64,000 bases of DNA from Allohahella marinimesophila (GTDB lineage Bacteria > Pseudomonadota > Gammaproteobacteria > Pseudomonadales > Oleiphilaceae): the NCBI RefSeq assembly GCF_039538005.1, contig NZ_BAABBO010000009.1:186001-250000 (forward strand), read 5' to 3'. Position numbers and translations under genes: made by a program. The notes beneath the pieces are model-generated. The model made no database searches, was not told the DNA's origin, and worked only from the letters and a program-made list of their open reading frames with translations. Positions 1 to 9,104 of this stretch are shown here, one piece after another (position 1 is the stretch's first letter; each line of letters begins with the position of its first letter).

Positions 1-1146
1 GGGCCCGATTATGCGCCCTATACCATCAGCCGAACTGAGCCTGTCGATCCGCCAGAAAATATCTGGATCCTGATGCCGGACTCCGTTCGCTCGGATCGCC
101 TGGGAATTGGTGGATATCACCGCGATACTACCCCTCACCTGTCAGCGCTCTGGGCACGGGGCGAGCTGCAGGCTGCGCAGGGCATCGCCGCTTCGGTCGC
201 CACCGGCTCATCTCTACCGCTATTCATGAATGTCATTGCAGAGCCAGGCAATTTCCAGGCACTCGAAGATCGCACGGCCAATATGTTCAGGCTGGCCCAG
301 GAAGCTGGATACAAGACGTTCTGGATATCCACCCAGGAGTCCAAAATGATGAATGGTATCGGTAGCCGCTACATCGACGTGCATATTACCGAAGAAGACA
401 ACCCTATCGATTTGAACATGAAGGGTGACAAGGCTGTACTGGATTGGCTGAAAACCCAGACCTGGGGTGAGCGCAACTTTGTGGTCATCAATCTGCGCAG
501 CACCCACTCCCCTTATGAGGAGGCCTACGCTGCCGAAGATGAAGACTTTGCACGCTGGCCCGATGGCGCGGAAGTCGACTATGACACACGCATGTCGAAC
601 GCCTATGACAACGCCGTGGTCTACCTCGACGAAATTCTCGCCTCCTCAATAGAGTTCCTCAGCGATAATTTCGATGGTGATCATTTGTGGCTCTTTACCT
701 CAGACCACGGGCAGGAGCTTGGTGAAGACAAGCTCTGGGGACACAATCGCCTGACCGCGAACGTTGCCGGCGTCCCGATTGTCATGCACCAGAAGCATGA
801 TGATGATAGCGCTATCAGATATCGCCTGCCAGACGCACAGTTCATCAGTCACTACGAGATCGGTCAATGGCTGCTCGGCACCATGGGCTACGAACTCGAC
901 AATCCCAACCAGCAGCAGAGCGTGCACTATTTCCAGGGTGAGAAGCTGCATGAAGACAACCTCTACATGCGGGTAGTCGAGAACGAAAACAGCCTGGTGT
1001 TCTGCCGCCCCACGCTGGTGAGTCGACACGCCCGAAATGAAGCCTGTCGACCCGATTTCACCATGCAGGCCCTACCGTGGGGAGATATCAGGCTAGTCGA
1101 CAGCGACCGAACAGCTATCGAAGGCAAAAAAGTCCTTATCCGTTAG
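1..1146 (+). CDS. Sulfatase-fold hydrolase/transferase, C-terminal part (5' end outside window)
   Basis: The reading frame is open from base 1, so the true start and probably a membrane-spanning N-terminus lie upstream. The visible 381 residues form an alkaline-phosphatase-superfamily domain. It opens with the metal-binding segment NIWILMPDSVRSDRLG, followed by GYHRDTTPHL, a candidate nucleophile in ATGSSLPLF, and the second metal motif TSDHGQELGED with WGHN after it. This order is that of sulfatases and of phosphoethanolamine transferases (EptA-like), which act at the periplasmic face. The substrate cannot be told. The gene ends tail-to-tail with the downstream minus-strand phosphodiesterase gene and overlaps it by 54 bases. 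Confidence 0.8.
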   Translation, partial: GPDYAPYTISRTEPVDPPENIWILMPDSVRSDRLGIGGYHRDTTPHLSALWARGELQAAQGIAASVATGSSLPLFMNVIAEPGNFQALEDRTANMFRLAQEAGYKTFWISTQESKMMNGIGSRYIDVHITEEDNPIDLNMKGDKAVLDWLKTQTWGERNFVVINLRSTHSPYEEAYAAEDEDFARWPDGAEVDYDTRMSNAYDNAVVYLDEILASSIEFLSDNFDGDHLWLFTSDHGQELGEDKLWGHNRLTANVAGVPIVMHQKHDDDSAIRYRLPDAQFISHYEIGQWLLGTMGYELDNPNQQQSVHYFQGEKLHEDNLYMRVVENENSLVFCRPTLVSRHARNEACRPDFTMQALPWGDIRLVDSDRTAIEGKKVLIR

Positions 1147-1911
1147 TACCACGCGAATATTCGGATGCAGCGCATAGCGCTCAAATTCCGACTCATCATT
1201 GACGGTACTGACCAGAATCGCCACTTCGTCGCCAAAGGCTTCGGCCACCTTCTCCCCGTAGCGATAGTCATTCATCGACAGCGCGCTGAACGGCCCCCAG
1301 GTATACGTCATCTTCATGAAATACACGTTCAGCCAGAATAAGGGGGCCGCGTATTTCGCATTCGGACTGATCATGTAACTGGTATGAATCGACTCATCGC
1401 TCAGTCTCCCCAGATACAGCGGGTTGCGTGACTCAACCAGTGCACGATCCTGCAGGCCGTAAGATTTTATCGCCATGGCCAGCTTTGCCACTGCTGCTAG
1501 CGCGTCCTGCGGCCACAGTTCACCCAGGTTTTTCGCATCCAGCCAGAGATAAGTGTCTTGTGGGAATTCGGCGAGCAGTTGATCCAGTGTCAGCAGCTCA
1601 CCGTCGGTTCGCTGGTAGGGTTCGTCATGAGAGACGATGAACTGCTCCGTAGGCTCGTCGTATAGAATATCGACCTCGACCCCTGTGGCGCCCATAGCAG
1701 CCGCTGCTCTCACGCTACCGAGGGTGTTTTCCTCGTGCTCGCCAACGAAGCCACGGTGCGCCCAGGCCTTGCGGCATCCATCGAACAGTGATCGAGCCTG
1801 CGAGACTGCCACTTCGTAGCGCCAATCTATCAGTACCTTGGCCGCGACGATAAATATGATGAACATCAGGGCAGCGATCATGCGTTTGCGCCAAGGCTTA
1901 GCGCCGGTCAT
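1093..1911 (-). CDS. Glycerophosphodiester phosphodiesterase family protein
   Basis: A 272-residue protein with one N-terminal membrane anchor (about residues 11-28) and a GDPD domain. The hallmark residues are present: AHRGF, then EENTLGS, then GVEVDILYD, and a later VSHDEP. In the family these histidines and acidic residues bind the metal and hydrolyse glycerophosphodiesters to glycerol-3-phosphate and an alcohol. The anchor suggests activity on the periplasmic side of the inner membrane. Its 3' end overlaps the convergent sulfatase-fold gene, and the DMT transporter starts divergently 11 bases upstream. The family is secure, the physiological substrate is not. Confidence 0.85.
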   Translation of the reverse strand: MTGAKPWRKRMIAALMFIIFIVAAKVLIDWRYEVAVSQARSLFDGCRKAWAHRGFVGEHEENTLGSVRAAAAMGATGVEVDILYDEPTEQFIVSHDEPYQRTDGELLTLDQLLAEFPQDTYLWLDAKNLGELWPQDALAAVAKLAMAIKSYGLQDRALVESRNPLYLGRLSDESIHTSYMISPNAKYAAPLFWLNVYFMKMTYTWGPFSALSMNDYRYGEKVAEAFGDEVAILVSTVNDESEFERYALHPNIRVVLTDKDFFAFDSCSVAVD

Positions 1912-1922
1912 CGGTAGTTCTC

Positions 1923-2936
1923 ATGTATGCTGGCCTCGAAGGCGGATTTGAAGTGGCCATCATAGGGTCCATCCAAGAAAAGGAGAAGCAGACAATTGGT
2001 GAGTCAGTCATTTTGAAGCGGGCACGACAGACCCCATGGCTGGCCTATCTCGGTCTCACGCTGACGGCCCTGTTCTGGGCTGGCAACGCCGTAGTTGGCC
2101 GCAGCGTCGTCGATACGATTCCGCCACTGTCACTGTCATTCTATCGCTGGACCATAGCGCTGTGCATACTGCTACCACTCGGCCTGCCAGGTGTCTGGCG
2201 CCAACGTCATGTCGTGCTGGCGCACAAGTGGTCGCTGCTACTGTTGTCGGCATTGAGTGTCGGCGCGTTCAATACGCTGCTGTACCTGTCTGCGTTGAGC
2301 ACCACAGCCCTCAACATCTCCCTGGTCGCCTCAACCATTCCTATCATGATCGCCTTTCTGGCATGGCTGATCCTGGGCGATCGTCTCAGGCTGCCCCAGA
2401 CCTTGGGGATCGTGCTCGCCATGCTGGGTATTCTCGTGGTGATCAGCCGCGGCGACTGGGCAACCCTGACCGAGCTCAACTTTCACCTGGGTGATGTCAT
2501 CATGATTGCAGCCGTGAGCTGCTGGGGCCTGTTCTCGGTGTTACTGCGACGACAGGCAGTACCACTCGAACCCATCGCCTTCCTCACGGTACAGGTGGCA
2601 CTCGGCGTACTGGTCATCCTGCCATTCTACCTCGTCGATCTTCTGTTCATCTCCGGCGGCTTCATCGTCGACGCCACTGTGGTGCCACCTCTGGCTTACG
2701 TAGCCATCTTTCCGGGTCTGCTGGCTTATGCTTTCTGGAACAACGGCGTGCACACCATCGGTCCGTCGAGGGCGGCGATCTTCATGTACCTGAGCCCCAT
2801 ATTCACCGCCATACTGGCAGGGCTTTTCCTTGGCGAGCGCATGAGCATTTTCTATATCGCCGGTGGCGCTTTGATACTGGCCGGCCTGCAACTCACAACC
2901 CGTCGGAGACCTATCCATCCTGCTGCTGTTCCCTGA
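1923..2936 (+). CDS. DMT superfamily (EamA-type) transporter
   Basis: Up to 337 residues, most of it ten hydrophobic helices in two repeats, the EamA/RhaT layout of inner-membrane exporters. Typical features are LFWAGNAVVGRSV near the first helix and the repeat-end motif LSPIFTAILAGLFLGE near the last. The start is uncertain. ATG 1923 lies far from a Shine-Dalgarno, while a good AGGAG at 1981-1985 precedes only weak in-frame starts such as TTG 2013, and homologous sequence begins around LAYLGLTLTALFW. The substrate is unknown; relatives export amino acids or metabolites. Confidence 0.83.
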   Translation: MYAGLEGGFEVAIIGSIQEKEKQTIGESVILKRARQTPWLAYLGLTLTALFWAGNAVVGRSVVDTIPPLSLSFYRWTIALCILLPLGLPGVWRQRHVVLAHKWSLLLLSALSVGAFNTLLYLSALSTTALNISLVASTIPIMIAFLAWLILGDRLRLPQTLGIVLAMLGILVVISRGDWATLTELNFHLGDVIMIAAVSCWGLFSVLLRRQAVPLEPIAFLTVQVALGVLVILPFYLVDLLFISGGFIVDATVVPPLAYVAIFPGLLAYAFWNNGVHTIGPSRAAIFMYLSPIFTAILAGLFLGERMSIFYIAGGALILAGLQLTTRRRPIHPAAVP

Positions 2937-2992
2937 GTCACCGACAGCGTATATTTTCCGTATCTCGGCCAAGCTACCCAGGATCTGTGTGC

Positions 2993-3637
2993 ATGAAACT
3001 CGTCATCGGCAACAAGAATTACTCATCGTGGTCACTCAGACCGTGGCTCCTGCTGCGCGCGCATGATATCGACTTCGAAGAGATCATGATTCAACTCGCT
3101 ACCGCTGCTACAGCAAGCGAGATTGATCAGTACAACAGCGCGGGTAAGGTCCCGGTATTGCTCGATCAAGGCCTGACGGTCTGGGATTCGCTGGCCATCT
3201 GCGAATATGTCTCTGAACACTATCTGGCAGGCAAGGGCTGGCCAGCGGATCCCGCTCGGAGGGCTGAAGCCAGAGCCTGCAGCGCCGAGATGCACGCCGG
3301 TTTCGCCAGCCTTCGCGAAGCCATGCCGATGAACTGTCGGGCCAGTGGACGGCGCGTCCTCATCAGCGATGCTCTGGCGCGGGATATCGAGCGAATCGAT
3401 GCACTATGGTCTCAAATGCTGCAGCGGCACGGGGGCCCATGGTTGTTCGGCGAGTTTTCGATTGCCGACTGCATGTTCGCACCGGTGGTCTTCCGTTTTT
3501 CGACGTACGCCGTCGATATATCCTCGCTGTCGCGCACGTATATGGACACAGCACTGGCTCACCCAGCGATGCTGGACTGGCTTTCCCAGGCACGAGCCGA
3601 AGCGGCCACCATAGATCGATCCGAAGTTGGCCGCTGA
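2993..3637 (+). CDS. Glutathione S-transferase family protein
   Basis: A 214-residue cytosolic protein with an N-terminal thioredoxin-fold domain (NKNYSSWSLRPWLLLRA, then SAGKVPVLLDQG and the glutathione-binding WDSLAICEYVSE) and an all-helical C-terminal domain. It should conjugate glutathione to, or reduce, small electrophiles. ATG 2993 is preferred over a GTG two codons earlier because it gives the family's usual start MKLVIGN. The Ser-rich stretch after YSS holds the likely glutathione-activating serine. The substrate is unknown. Confidence 0.88.
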   Translation: MKLVIGNKNYSSWSLRPWLLLRAHDIDFEEIMIQLATAATASEIDQYNSAGKVPVLLDQGLTVWDSLAICEYVSEHYLAGKGWPADPARRAEARACSAEMHAGFASLREAMPMNCRASGRRVLISDALARDIERIDALWSQMLQRHGGPWLFGEFSIADCMFAPVVFRFSTYAVDISSLSRTYMDTALAHPAMLDWLSQARAEAATIDRSEVGR

Positions 3638-3697
3638 ATGGTACCGCCGGTCAAGCTGAGAACGCAGATCAACGACTAGTGTCAGGAGTGATCAGAT

Positions 3698-4663
3698 ATG
3701 GAGTTCAAGGACTTTTACGCGGTACTGGGGGTCGACCCAGGCGCTGACGACAAGGCGATCAAGACAGCGTATCGAAAGCTGGCGCGGCAGTACCATCCTG
3801 ACGTGAGCAAGGTGACCGACGCCGAGGCCAGATTCAAGGAAGTCGCTGAAGCCTACGAGGTGCTGAAGAACCACGATAAGCGCGCAGAGTACGATGCGCT
3901 GCGGGAGGCGCGCCGCCGCGGTCCTGCTGGCGGTACGGGACGACAGGGCCAGGCTGGAGGCGGCTTCAGTGGCGGCGGCGAGCAGTTCGCCTCAGACGCT
4001 GACTTCACCGACTTTTTCAACTCCGTCTTCGGTGGGGCGGGTGCCGACAGAGGCTTCAGCCGCCAGCAGTCGAGGCGTGATCCGTTCCAGCAGAAGGGGC
4101 GTGATCTCGAGATGGAATGGCCTGTTCTGCTAGAAGAAAGCCTGGCGGAACAGACCGTTCCCATCGATTTCACGGTGCCGCAACCAGATGCGCGAGGGCA
4201 GGTCGAGGAAACGCGCAAGTCGCTCAAGGTGAAAATTCCGGCAGGGGTTCGCGACGGTGAACGGATCCGTCTGAAAGGCCAAGGTGGGCCTGGCATGGCG
4301 AACGGCCCGAGTGGCGACCTCTACCTGCATATCCGTCTGGTGCCGCATCCGCTGTTTGACGTCGAGGGCGACAACCTCGTCCTCACGCTGCCGCTGGCCC
4401 CCTGGGAAGCAGCACTGGGCACGAAGGTCACCGTACCGACCCTGACCGGCAAGGTCAGCATGAGCATTCCGCCCAATAGTCAGTCCGGGCAACGGCTCCG
4501 GATCAAGGGGAAGGGGCTGGTAGGCAAGCGTGGAACTGGTGATCTGTTCGCTGTGCTCAAGATCGTGCTGCCCAGAACGGACAGCGAAGAAGTGAAAAAA
4601 CTCTGGAGCCAACTGGCCGACACGGCAAGTTTCAACCCACGTGAAGAGTGGAGTAAGCAGTGA
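3698..4663 (+). CDS. cbpA: Curved DNA-binding protein CbpA, DnaJ-type co-chaperone
   Basis: A 321-residue type II J-protein. The J domain occupies residues 5-70 and contains the DnaK-stimulating HPD motif in RQYHPDVSK. A glycine/phenylalanine-rich linker follows (about 75-130), with no zinc finger, then two substrate-binding C-terminal domains with LKVKIPAGV and VSMSIPPNSQSG. CbpA stimulates DnaK and binds curved DNA in stationary phase. A Shine-Dalgarno AGGAG lies at 3684-3688. The gene is followed by cbpM with overlapping stop and start, the classical pair. Confidence 0.93.
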   Translation: MEFKDFYAVLGVDPGADDKAIKTAYRKLARQYHPDVSKVTDAEARFKEVAEAYEVLKNHDKRAEYDALREARRRGPAGGTGRQGQAGGGFSGGGEQFASDADFTDFFNSVFGGAGADRGFSRQQSRRDPFQQKGRDLEMEWPVLLEESLAEQTVPIDFTVPQPDARGQVEETRKSLKVKIPAGVRDGERIRLKGQGGPGMANGPSGDLYLHIRLVPHPLFDVEGDNLVLTLPLAPWEAALGTKVTVPTLTGKVSMSIPPNSQSGQRLRIKGKGLVGKRGTGDLFAVLKIVLPRTDSEEVKKLWSQLADTASFNPREEWSKQ

Positions 4664-4992
4664 TGACACAAGCCACAAATGTGCATTCACCCAGCCTGGA
4701 GATGAGCCTCGACGAGTTGTGTCAGTCGGCGCATCTGCCTACCGACTACCTGGTTGAGCTGGTGCAGTATAATATTGTGCTACCAATCGCCGGCGCCGAG
4801 CCTCGGGAGTGGCTATTCAGCATCGCCGCCGTGACCCGCGTGAACAAGGCCGCCCGTCTACATCGCGATCTCGACATGGACTGGGCAGATGTTGCACTGG
4901 TGCTGGACCTACTGGAAGACATCGACCGCCTGAGAACCGAGAACGATCAGCTGAAACAGCAGCTCAATCGGCTACTCACCGTCATCCAGTAA
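4663..4992 (+). CDS. cbpM: Chaperone modulator CbpM (MerR-like)
   Basis: A 109-residue protein beginning at ATG 4663, whose A is the last base of the cbpA TGA stop, so the two are translationally coupled. It carries a short MerR-like helix-turn-helix part (SLDELCQSAHLPTDYLVELV) and an ending amphipathic helix with leucine/asparagine heptads (IDRLRTENDQLKQQLNRLL). CbpM binds the J domain of CbpA and blocks its stimulation of DnaK. Neighbourhood and length (about 100 residues) agree with the family. Confidence 0.88.
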   Translation: MTQATNVHSPSLEMSLDELCQSAHLPTDYLVELVQYNIVLPIAGAEPREWLFSIAAVTRVNKAARLHRDLDMDWADVALVLDLLEDIDRLRTENDQLKQQLNRLLTVIQ

Positions 4993-5010
4993 CAGGGCTC
5001 TGATACGGGG

Positions 5011-5415
5011 TCAGATATCCAACTCGCGGTCACGCCCGAGTACTGGCTGCTGCCTGGTGGGCAGACCTTCATCGATGACCTGCAGACTGCCGACATCGAT
5101 CCTGACCTCTTCGAAATCAAGCTCGACCTCGCCAGTGATGCGAACTTTCATCTCTGGCGTGACTTCGGTGCCACTGAACACTGCCTCGTCGATCTCGACC
5201 TTCATGTCGCCGGTATGATCCTTGAACCAGTAGTGTTCATCATCGATCTGCTTCACGAGAAAACCGGTCAGCGAGACATCCCTGTCCTCACCTCTTTCTT
5301 CAATGACTTTCTCGACGGTGGTGCCTGCCTCCACTGCGCCGGCCCCGACAAACTCTGCCAAGGCATGGGCCGGTGCTAATATCAGCATCAGCGACAAGGG
5401 TATTGTCCTGTTCAT
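5011..5415 (-). CDS. YgiW/YdeI-type OB-fold stress protein, periplasmic
   Basis: A 134-residue protein starting at ATG 5415, with AGGAGA seven to twelve bases upstream. A signal peptide of about 20 residues ends at AHALA. The mature part is a BOF (bacterial OB-fold) domain: VSLTGFLVKQIDDEHYWFKD, then MKVEIDEAVFSG and MKVRITGEVELDFEE. YgiW-type proteins are periplasmic and linked to tolerance of peroxide, metals or cationic compounds. The gene follows wrbA by 28 bases on the same strand, so both may respond to oxidative stress. A much earlier in-frame start would overlap wrbA and lose the signal peptide. Confidence 0.8.
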   Translation of the reverse strand: MNRTIPLSLMLILAPAHALAEFVGAGAVEAGTTVEKVIEERGEDRDVSLTGFLVKQIDDEHYWFKDHTGDMKVEIDEAVFSGTEVTPEMKVRITGEVELDFEEVRIDVGSLQVIDEGLPTRQQPVLGRDRELDI

Positions 5416-5443
5416 ACGCTGTCTCCTGATTTGCGAGGCCCGG

Positions 5444-6055
5444 CTATTGACGCCCGGCCACGAGCGCAGAAGTGACTTCCGCAACATGTTTGCCCTGGCT
5501 GGTCGCAATAGCGAGCTCATTTTCGCTGGGCATACGTGACCCATCGCCGCCGGCAATTGTCGTTGCGCCGTAGGGCGTGCCACCCGAGACCTCATCAAGC
5601 GTGACCAGTCGCTTTTCCGTGTATGGCATACCGACGATGGTCATGCCCAGGTGGAGCAGGTTGACTATGGTGGATATTATGGTGGTCTCCTGCCCGCCGT
5701 GCTGGGAGGCCGTCGAGCTGAACACCGACCCGACCTTGCCCACCAGTTTGTCCTGGGCCCAGAGGCCACCGGTCTGGTCGAGGAAGTTCGCCATTTGCGA
5801 GCTCATGCGACCGTACCGGGTGGGCACGCCCAGAATGATGGCATCGTAGTCCGGCAGCTCGTCCACCTTCGCGATCGGTGCCGCCTGGTCCAGCTTGAAA
5901 TGGCTTTTTTTCGCCACATCCTCAGGCACCAGTTCCGGCACCCGCTTGATGACACACTCAGTGCCCGCTACGGCATCACAGCCTTTCTTGACAGCCTGGG
6001 CCATCTTTTCAATGTGACCATAAGACGAGTAATACAGAATCAGAACCTTGGCCAT
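5444..6055 (-). CDS. wrbA: NAD(P)H:quinone oxidoreductase WrbA
   Basis: A 203-residue flavodoxin-fold enzyme. The FMN-phosphate loop is ILYYSSYGHIEKMA at the N-terminus, and PTRYGRMSSQMANFLDQTG and STASQHGGQETT are WrbA signatures. It reduces quinones by two electrons with NAD(P)H, which avoids semiquinone radicals. Length matches the family (about 200). It probably leads a two-gene operon with the downstream YgiW-like gene and is divergent from ilvE across 252 bases. Confidence 0.94.
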   Translation of the reverse strand: MAKVLILYYSSYGHIEKMAQAVKKGCDAVAGTECVIKRVPELVPEDVAKKSHFKLDQAAPIAKVDELPDYDAIILGVPTRYGRMSSQMANFLDQTGGLWAQDKLVGKVGSVFSSTASQHGGQETTIISTIVNLLHLGMTIVGMPYTEKRLVTLDEVSGGTPYGATTIAGGDGSRMPSENELAIATSQGKHVAEVTSALVAGRQ

Positions 6056-6307
6056 GGCGTATGCCCTCCCGGAAATTTTCCTTCATTGTCTGAAGTCATA
6101 CGCAAGGCAGCCTGCTTTACGCCACCTTCGGCGTCCCGCCTGCCAGCACCACCGCCAGCGTCGTTTTGTATGTCGACAACACCCACCGGGCATATCTGCT
6201 GGCCAGGCACTGTTACTCCACACGTGTTTACAGTAAATTAGCAGGATCTCTTTTCTCGCTGGCCCCGAGCTTGTCTCAGGTGCCGTCGTACTCTCAGGAA
6301 CATTTCA

Positions 6308-7315
6308 ATGACAGCGTTTGGCAGTGTCTTCATGCCTGAAATGGCAGCCGCCCGTTTCAACGGCACCTCCTGGTCTCCGGCCGAAATCGTTTCCGGTGAG
6401 CGAATCGAACTGCACCCGGGTGCGCACGTGCTGCAATATGCCAGCACCTGTTTTGAGGGTCTCAAGGCCTTCAAACATGCCGATGGCAGCGTGAAGATTT
6501 TCAGAATGGACCGAAATGTGGCGCGGCTTGCACAGAGCACCGAGCTGCTCGGCATGCCTGCCATCGACAAGCCTGCAGTGACCCAGATGATTCTGGACAT
6601 CGTCGGCCGCTTCGCTTCGCAGGTGCCAGAGCCGCCAGGCTCCATGTATATCCGGCCGAGCCATATCGGTACCGAGGCTGCGATCGGCAAGGCTGCTGCC
6701 TCCACGGCTACTTCATTGCTGTATGTCATGCTCTCCCCGGTGGGTGACTATTTCGCCGGCAACGACAAGACGCTCAGGCTGCTACTGGATGATGAGGGTA
6801 TGCGATGTGCGCCGCACATGGGCACGGTGAAGTGTGGTGGCAACTATGCCAGCGCCCTGCTCGCCATACAGCGCGCCAAGGCTACGGTTCAGGCCGACCA
6901 GGTACTGTTCTGTCCCGGTGGCGACGTTCAGGAAACCGGTGCGGCCAACTTCCTGCTCATCGACGGCAATGAAGTCATCACCAAGGCGCTCGACCAGAGC
7001 TTTCTGCATGGCGTGACCCGTGACTCTATTCTGACGCTGGCCAGGGATATGGGTTTCGATGTGCAGGAGCGCGAACTGTCGGTTGACGAGCTACTCGAGC
7101 GAGCCACGAAGCCAGGCTGCGAAGCCGCCCTCTCAGGCACTGCTGCTGTGCTGGCACCAGTCGGCACGCTGCTTTACAACGGGCATGAATATTCGGTTGG
7201 CGATGGCCTGGCGGGTAAAACCACGAAGAGATTTCGTCAGGCCCTGAATGATATCCAATGGGGTCGCGCAGAAGATACCCATGGCTGGCTCACGGCTGTC
7301 GAGGTGAAGGCCTGA
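6308..7315 (+). CDS. ilvE: Branched-chain amino acid aminotransferase IlvE
   Basis: A 335-residue fold-type IV PLP enzyme. It transfers the amino group between glutamate and the keto acids of leucine, isoleucine and valine. Seen are YASTCFEGLKAFKH, the segment with the PLP-binding lysine MGTVKCGGNYASALLA, and the phosphate-binding QETGAANFL. AGGAA lies seven bases before ATG 6308. The stop codon shares one base with the start of creA. Closest in style to the long, eukaryote-like BCAT branch. Confidence 0.93.
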   Translation: MTAFGSVFMPEMAAARFNGTSWSPAEIVSGERIELHPGAHVLQYASTCFEGLKAFKHADGSVKIFRMDRNVARLAQSTELLGMPAIDKPAVTQMILDIVGRFASQVPEPPGSMYIRPSHIGTEAAIGKAAASTATSLLYVMLSPVGDYFAGNDKTLRLLLDDEGMRCAPHMGTVKCGGNYASALLAIQRAKATVQADQVLFCPGGDVQETGAANFLLIDGNEVITKALDQSFLHGVTRDSILTLARDMGFDVQERELSVDELLERATKPGCEAALSGTAAVLAPVGTLLYNGHEYSVGDGLAGKTTKRFRQALNDIQWGRAEDTHGWLTAVEVKA

Positions 7316-7818
7316 TGGCCCGTAGGCTGAAGTTCAGGCGCTTGCCGACCGTGGGCTTCGTTGTCCTGCTCGCAGCGCTTGGCCTTTCAGCCTGCAACGA
7401 CGACGAAGTTGGCGATGTTTCCCTCGGCTTGTTCACGACCAAGGATATCAAGATCGAAATTCTGCAGGATCCTGAAGTGCCCGGCGTTACCTGTCACATA
7501 TCCAGCATCGAAGCCAACCTGCAGTTCAGCGATCCTTCAGACATGAGTATTGCCTGCCGCCAGACCGGTGAAATAACGGCAGAAATGCTGGCGGCCATCG
7601 ACAAGTCGAAGAGCGGCAATATCGTCTTTCGCAAGTCAAAATCAGTCTTTTTCAAGACCCTGAAAATTCGACGTGTGCTCGATCAGCAGTCGCAGTCGCT
7701 GATGTATATCGCCTACAGCACCAAGGAAACCAGCGGCAGCTACAAACACAGTCTGTCTACCGTGCCGCTCTGGGGCACCAAGGCCTACGGTGCGTTTTCG
7801 ACGCCGGCAGGCAGCTGA
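7315..7818 (+). CDS. creA: CreA family protein
   Basis: A 167-residue exported protein starting at ATG 7315, overlapping the ilvE stop by one base (TGATG). The N-terminus is a signal sequence (VGFVVLLAALGLSAC) that ends in a possible lipobox. The mature part has CreA signatures: VSLGLFTTKDIKIEILQDPE, GVTCHIS, and DPSDMSIACRQTGEI. CreA is conserved in proteobacteria but its function is unknown. Earlier start codons would lie inside ilvE. Confidence 0.87.
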   Translation: MARRLKFRRLPTVGFVVLLAALGLSACNDDEVGDVSLGLFTTKDIKIEILQDPEVPGVTCHISSIEANLQFSDPSDMSIACRQTGEITAEMLAAIDKSKSGNIVFRKSKSVFFKTLKIRRVLDQQSQSLMYIAYSTKETSGSYKHSLSTVPLWGTKAYGAFSTPAGS

Positions 7819-7821
7819 CGC

Positions 7822-8361
7822 CTATCTCACCAGACGGCTGATATCGCGGAATGCTTCCGCTTCAGCCGTTCGCAGCATCTCGAACAGACACATCTCCGTC
7901 GTCGTCACGTCAGCGCCCGCCAGACGCATCTTGTGTAACGCGAGCTTCTTGTTCTCCACCTTGCGAGCGCTGACGGCATCTGCGATCACATGAACCTCCA
8001 GAAGATTTTCGAGCAGGTCTATAGCGGTCTGATATACGCAGACATGCGTTTCGATACCGACAAGCAGCACCTGTCGTCGTCTGGTGTCTGCGAGCGCCTC
8101 GTTAAAGGCGTCGTTGCCGAGACAGCTGAAAGTGGTTTTCGCCATTGGCTTCAGTGTGCCCATCAGCTCGGCCAACTCAGGCACGGTCTCGCCCAGCTTG
8201 TCGGGCACCTGTTCGTTCCAGAGTATCGGTATGTCGAGCCGGTGACAGGCCTGAATCATGATGCTGATATTGGCGATAAGGCTGTCGCGTTCGTGCATCA
8301 ACGAGGCCAGGCGCCCCTGCACATCGACGATGACCAATACCGCATCAACTGAGTTCAACAT
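7822..8361 (-). CDS. Isochorismatase-like cysteine hydrolase
   Basis: A 179-residue protein starting at ATG 8361. The catalytic triad of the family is visible: Asp in VIVDVQGRLAS, Lys in MAKTTFSCL, and Cys in THVCVYQTAIDL, plus the cis-peptide region VGIET. The family hydrolyses amide or vinyl-ether bonds in small molecules (nicotinamidase, isochorismatase, YcaC); the exact substrate is open. It lies convergent with creA, four bases apart. Confidence 0.88.
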   Translation of the reverse strand: MLNSVDAVLVIVDVQGRLASLMHERDSLIANISIMIQACHRLDIPILWNEQVPDKLGETVPELAELMGTLKPMAKTTFSCLGNDAFNEALADTRRRQVLLVGIETHVCVYQTAIDLLENLLEVHVIADAVSARKVENKKLALHKMRLAGADVTTTEMCLFEMLRTAEAEAFRDISRLVR

Positions 8362-8383
8362 AAGTTGCGTCCTTTCAATAACT

Positions 8384-8896
8384 TTAGTGTAAGGCTGAAC
8401 GCGGCAGCGCCGCCGCCAGCGTTGGCCTTGGATGAAATTCGTGGACCCGTTCGAGCGCATAGCCCTGTCGCTGATCCTGCCCGAGCGAATGCTCGGTATC
8501 AGCTACCGTAATGGCCGGACGCTGTGTGGCCGTGCCGAGTTGCACCGTCACGGCTAAGCCGCGTGTGCCGGTATAACCAGCCATCTCATTGGCGAGAATA
8601 CCGAGAAATGGCTGCTTCCTTGAATTGTCGCGCTCGTAAGCACGCACGTAAGCAAAGAAATCCTCTCCGGGCACCTCGACCCAGACACCCCACTCGAAAA
8701 AGCGGTCACTGCCTTCGATCGCGATCCGAAGCACTCCCCTCAGGAAGTATCTGTCGTCGAGCTTGCACAAATCGGCATCGATCTGCGCTCTTGCCATACG
8801 TTCAGCCGGACTGATTCGCCAGATGGCATCCGGCATCTGATAAGCCCGGTCCAGAATAAATGTGTTGATATCCTTGCCGCAGCAGCTGCAGTTCAT
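8384..8896 (-). CDS. DUF2199-type protein
   Basis: A 170-residue soluble protein starting at ATG 8896 with GGAG eight bases upstream. The N-terminus has a CSCCGK cysteine cluster, possibly metal-binding, followed by MPDAIWRIS, CKLDDRYFLRGVL and FFEWGVWVEV, which resemble DUF2199 proteins. The function is unknown. It could be in one transcript with the downstream cysteine hydrolase gene (22-base gap). Confidence 0.7.
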   Translation of the reverse strand: MNCSCCGKDINTFILDRAYQMPDAIWRISPAERMARAQIDADLCKLDDRYFLRGVLRIAIEGSDRFFEWGVWVEVPGEDFFAYVRAYERDNSRKQPFLGILANEMAGYTGTRGLAVTVQLGTATQRPAITVADTEHSLGQDQRQGYALERVHEFHPRPTLAAALPRSALH

Positions 8897-9104
8897 CTCG
8901 TGGCTCCGTCCGTCCAATAATATATGCGCCTTTCCGACCTGTTATAGCACATCGTCGGGCCTGCGCGGCAGCGCTAGATGGCCACCGAGAATCTCGGGTA
9001 CGTTCGCGCCGTCTGCTTTGGCCATCTGCTGAATACTGGAGTAGCCGAAGCGCTTAACTTAAGATTAAACTGGTGTTACTTTTCCGTCACAAGGAGACGC
9101 TCTC

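Noticed and set aside
9001..9104. TTAACTTAAGATTAA-like AT-rich repeat before the secreted-protein gene
   Set aside because: Looks like ordinary promoter sequence; no clear -35/-10 pair or conserved operator.
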